Shown here: positions 7,485 through 9,361 of the stretch, in pieces | Layout of the letters: every line of letters starts with the position of its first letter | Position numbering within the stretch: the first letter of the stretch is position 1 | Source of the DNA: Deltaproteobacteria bacterium | GTDB lineage: Bacteria > Myxococcota > XYA12-FULL-58-9 > JAUUZB01 | Direction: 5' to 3' | DNA: 9,361 nucleotides | Assembly: GCA_030590185.1 (NCBI GenBank) | Contig: JAUUZB010000077.1 | Coordinates: 1 to 9,361 of the forward strand | Program-made: the position numbers and the translations under genes | Notes under the pieces: generated by a model | Told to the model about the DNA's origin: nothing | What the model saw: the letters and a program-made list of their open reading frames with translations, nothing else | Databases searched by the model: none

Positions 7485-7607
7485 GTCAGAATCCTCCTGG
7501 TCCGGCTGTGATTTTGCGCCAGCAGTTTTCTTCCCCTAAGCTGGGGTGGAGTTTGATCGTTAATAGTGGGTTTGAGTACTCCCGGCGCGGGATTGGCGAG
7601 GCTTCGG
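7485..7607 (+). other. Leader region upstream of the arylsulfotransferase-like gene
   Basis: This gene-free stretch is more AT-rich than its surroundings around 7509-7575. It contains alternative pairings: CCCC 7533-7536 with GGGG 7543-7546, or CCAGC 7519-7523 with GCTGG 7540-7544. A promoter for the next gene is plausible here (TTGATC near 7553, TAATAG near 7561), but no correctly spaced -35/-10 pair is convincing. Confidence 0.3.
7598..7601 (+). promoter_or_regulatory. Shine-Dalgarno site deciding the arylsulfotransferase-like gene start
   Basis: GAGG lies 6 nt before ATG 7608. That ATG puts a lipoprotein signal right at the N-terminus, whereas the longer in-frame start at 7566 would place 14 extra residues before it. 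Both points favour 7608. Confidence 0.55.
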
Positions 7608-8963
7608 ATGAGCTCGATCGGCAGTTTGTGGTGTCTCTCCGTCATGGCGGGCGTGGCGTTGTGTGGTTGCTCGGTCGACGAGGGCGACGCCGCGGCACCC
7701 GGGCCGGATGTCCGGACGAATCCCACCGAGCCCCCGGCCGACGCCGCGCCTGCGAAAGTGACCCCCAAAGAGAACCTCCCGGAGGAGCCAGGGGATGACG
7801 ACACCCTCGCGGCGCTCGAGGCGCTCGGCTATGTCGATCGCACCGAGACCAGCAACCCCCAAGAGCGGGGTGTCACCAAGAGCACCCGGGCCGCCTTTGA
7901 CGGGCTCAACCTGTTGAGCTCGCGTCACCGCGCCACCGCCGAGCTGATCGATAACCAGGGCAGGGTCCTGCACACCTGGACCGCCGAGTCCCAAAAGCCC
8001 CCGTGGATGCACGTTGAGCTGCAACCCAACGGTGACATCGTGGTGCTCGCCAAGGATCGCTACATGGCTCGTTTCGACTGGAACTCGAAGCTGCTCTGGA
8101 AGCGAGTCATGCGGGCCCACCACGACTTCACCTTTGATCCGGCCGGTCGGCTCGTGGTGCTCCACCGCCGGGTCAGCACCATCGAGCACAGCGGGACGAA
8201 GATCCCGATCCTCGAGGATAGGATCGCGGTGCTCTCCGACTCGGGCGAGATCGAACGCGACACGTCGTTGTTCCCGTTGATCAAGAAGTACGTGCCGCGG
8301 GCGCGCCTGCGCAGCATCAAGAAGAAGATCGACGCGGGCACGCCGGCAAAGGACCTCGCCCGACCCGAGGGCACGGCGGACATCACCCACACCAATTCGG
8401 TCATCGTCCTGGATCGGCCGCTCGATGGCGTCGCGCCGCAAGGGGCGGTGCTGATATCGATGCGCGAGCTCGACCGCATCTTGATCCTGTCACCCGACCT
8501 GAGCCGGGTGGTCTGGTCCTGGGGCAAGGGCGAGATCGATGGCCAGCACCACGCGACCCTGCTCGACAACGACAACATCCTCCTGTTCGACAACGGTGTC
8601 GGCGACCGCAAAAGTAGGGTGCTCGAGGTCAACCCCAGCAGCGGCGAGATCGCCTGGTCCTTTACCACCGCGGGCTTCTTTACCCGCCTGCGTGGCGCAG
8701 CCCAAGCGCTGCCCAACGGCAACGTGCTCGCCACCGTGTCCGATAGCGGACACGCCGTGGAGGTCAACCGCAGTGGCGAGATCGTCTGGGAGTTCTGGAA
8801 CCCCGACGTCGTAGAGCGCACGGACGGCAAGAAACCGACCCGGGCGGTCATCTATCGTTTGCTGCGCTACGGCCGAAAATTTCTGAGCGCCGATCAGCTC
8901 GAGACGAGCCTGGCGCTCAGCCCACCGTCACCGGGGGCGGCCGTGGAGAACGAATCACCCTGA
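7608..8963 (+). CDS. Lipoprotein with arylsulfotransferase (ASST)-like beta-propeller
   Basis: A 451-residue protein. The signal peptide ends in the lipobox L18-C19-G20-C21, so Cys21 should be lipidated. Ser follows at +2, which in enteric bacteria would mean outer-membrane sorting. A low-complexity Asp/Ala/Pro-rich spacer follows, then an LEALGYV motif and, from about residue 105 on, a propeller built of blades such as ELIDNQGRVLHTW, LQPNGDIVVL and ALPNGNVLATV. Motifs expected for the family are present: HHDF (H171, H172), THTNS (H261), SMRELDRI (R286), GQHHATLLDNDNILLFDNG (H314, H315) and LRGAAQALPNGN (R362). In E. coli ASST three histidines and one arginine form the active site, and one histidine is transiently sulfurylated; H172, H261, R286 and H314 are my inferred equivalents. 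The family moves sulfate between phenolic compounds without PAPS, outside the cytoplasm. The substrate is unknown, and many family members are uncharacterised. Confidence 0.85.
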   Translation: MSSIGSLWCLSVMAGVALCGCSVDEGDAAAPGPDVRTNPTEPPADAAPAKVTPKENLPEEPGDDDTLAALEALGYVDRTETSNPQERGVTKSTRAAFDGLNLLSSRHRATAELIDNQGRVLHTWTAESQKPPWMHVELQPNGDIVVLAKDRYMARFDWNSKLLWKRVMRAHHDFTFDPAGRLVVLHRRVSTIEHSGTKIPILEDRIAVLSDSGEIERDTSLFPLIKKYVPRARLRSIKKKIDAGTPAKDLARPEGTADITHTNSVIVLDRPLDGVAPQGAVLISMRELDRILILSPDLSRVVWSWGKGEIDGQHHATLLDNDNILLFDNGVGDRKSRVLEVNPSSGEIAWSFTTAGFFTRLRGAAQALPNGNVLATVSDSGHAVEVNRSGEIVWEFWNPDVVERTDGKKPTRAVIYRLLRYGRKFLSADQLETSLALSPPSPGAAVENESP

Positions 8964-9001
8964 GGCCCGGCCGGGAGATCCGAGAGCCCAGCCGGAAGTC
9001 G
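8964..9001. other. Convergent intergenic gap with GC palindrome
   Basis: Only 38 bases separate the two convergent stop codons. CCCGGCCGGG at 8966-8975 is a perfect 10-base palindrome but has no loop and no T-run, so a terminator role is only possible. Confidence 0.3.
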
Positions 9002-9361
9002 TCAGTCGTACTTGGAGATCAGGTAATAGTCGTACGTCTCGACCTCCGCCGCATCGAGGGCATCATCCATGTCCGCGTCCCGGGCCGGGTCGAGTTTCAC
9101 CTCGACTAGGGCGTTGGCGTCCCAGCTCTCGGCCACGATGAGGATGCCGTGGACCCCGCCCGGGTAGGGGTCCTGGGTCGAGCCCAAGCTGCCCCGATAA
9201 AAGCCGACGCCACGCCCCTCGGAGCTCTGCGCCTCGACCCGCAGACCGTTCTCGTCTTCCTCTTCCTCGTCCCGATCGATCCCCAGCCACTCCCCCTTGG
9301 CGAGCAAGGCCGAAGCTAGCCTGCCGGAACAGACCATTTGCAGGGAGGGAGCCTCCACCGC
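9002..9361 (-). CDS. Unrecognised acidic protein, 5' partial
   Basis: The frame is open to the right edge of the window, so the N-terminus is missing; about 119 residues are visible. A GTG at 9358 and an ATG at residue 8 of that frame are possible starts, but neither has a convincing Shine-Dalgarno site in view. The sequence has an acidic run DEEEEDEN, then strand-like segments (GVGFYRGSLG, GVHGILIVAES, ALVEVKLD) and an acidic C-terminus ending YDYYLISKYD. No signal peptide, membrane segment or catalytic motif is visible in this part. I do not recognise a family. The gene is convergent with the arylsulfotransferase-like gene and so is not part of the same operon. It is probably real, because its third codon positions show the same G/C bias as its neighbours, but the evidence is limited. 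Confidence 0.5.
   Translation of the reverse strand, partial: AVEAPSLQMVCSGRLASALLAKGEWLGIDRDEEEEDENGLRVEAQSSEGRGVGFYRGSLGSTQDPYPGGVHGILIVAESWDANALVEVKLDPARDADMDDALDAAEVETYDYYLISKYD

Noticed and set aside
6764..7804. A 346-residue open frame on the - strand across the FGE-fold gene end and the next gene start.
   Set aside because: It overlaps two well-supported genes and the gap between them, and its composition is that of antisense shadow sequence.
7560..8441. A 293-residue open frame on the - strand opposite the ASST-like gene.
   Set aside because: The + strand frame carries a lipobox and conserved family motifs; the antisense product shows no domain.

Overview
The window is about 9.4 kb of GC-rich DNA, densely coded, with strong G/C bias at third codon positions and frequent GTG starts. 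The mix of exported FGE-fold, LamG and arylsulfotransferase-like proteins next to a polyamine-type membrane module suggests a myxobacterium or related deltaproteobacterial lineage (Myxococcota). This is an inference from style and gene families. There are six genes on the + strand and one partial gene on the - strand at the right edge. No rRNA, tRNA, CRISPR array, IS element or phage gene is visible, and there is no gene-free gap longer than 150 bp.

Positions 1-5418 look like one operon. It opens with a 5'-truncated coiled-coil protein carrying one C-terminal membrane segment and a Ser/Gly/Tyr/Arg-rich tail (recalling YgiB/YjfM, DUF1190). Next is a DUF350 (YjfL-like) membrane protein with four repeat units, then a membrane-anchored spermidine-synthase-like protein (COG4262 type) that overlaps it by 4 bp. 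Last, 2 bp further on, is a secreted protein with two tandem LamG domains. Linkage of DUF350 proteins with polyamine-type enzymes and DUF1190-like proteins is an established pattern (for example yjfL/yjfM/yjfC in enterics). Here the module ends in an exported lectin-like protein, which is less expected.

Positions 5419-8963 hold two further envelope genes in the same direction, each after a short intergenic gap. The first (about 5522-7459) is an exported FGE/SUMF1-fold protein without the usual copper-binding cysteines. It is fused to a roughly 325-residue C-terminal region with a GGGYVGIGSDQ-type motif that recalls the uncharacterised LIC_10091 family. The second (7608-8963) is a lipoprotein with a bacterial arylsulfotransferase-like beta-propeller that keeps the expected His and Arg motifs.

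Positions 9002-9361 carry the 3' part of a convergent, acidic protein that I do not recognise.

Taken together, the first three genes probably form an inner-membrane aminopropyl/polyamine-type system. The last three + strand genes are exported and may act at the cell surface or in the periplasm. Whether the two groups cooperate cannot be told from sequence alone.
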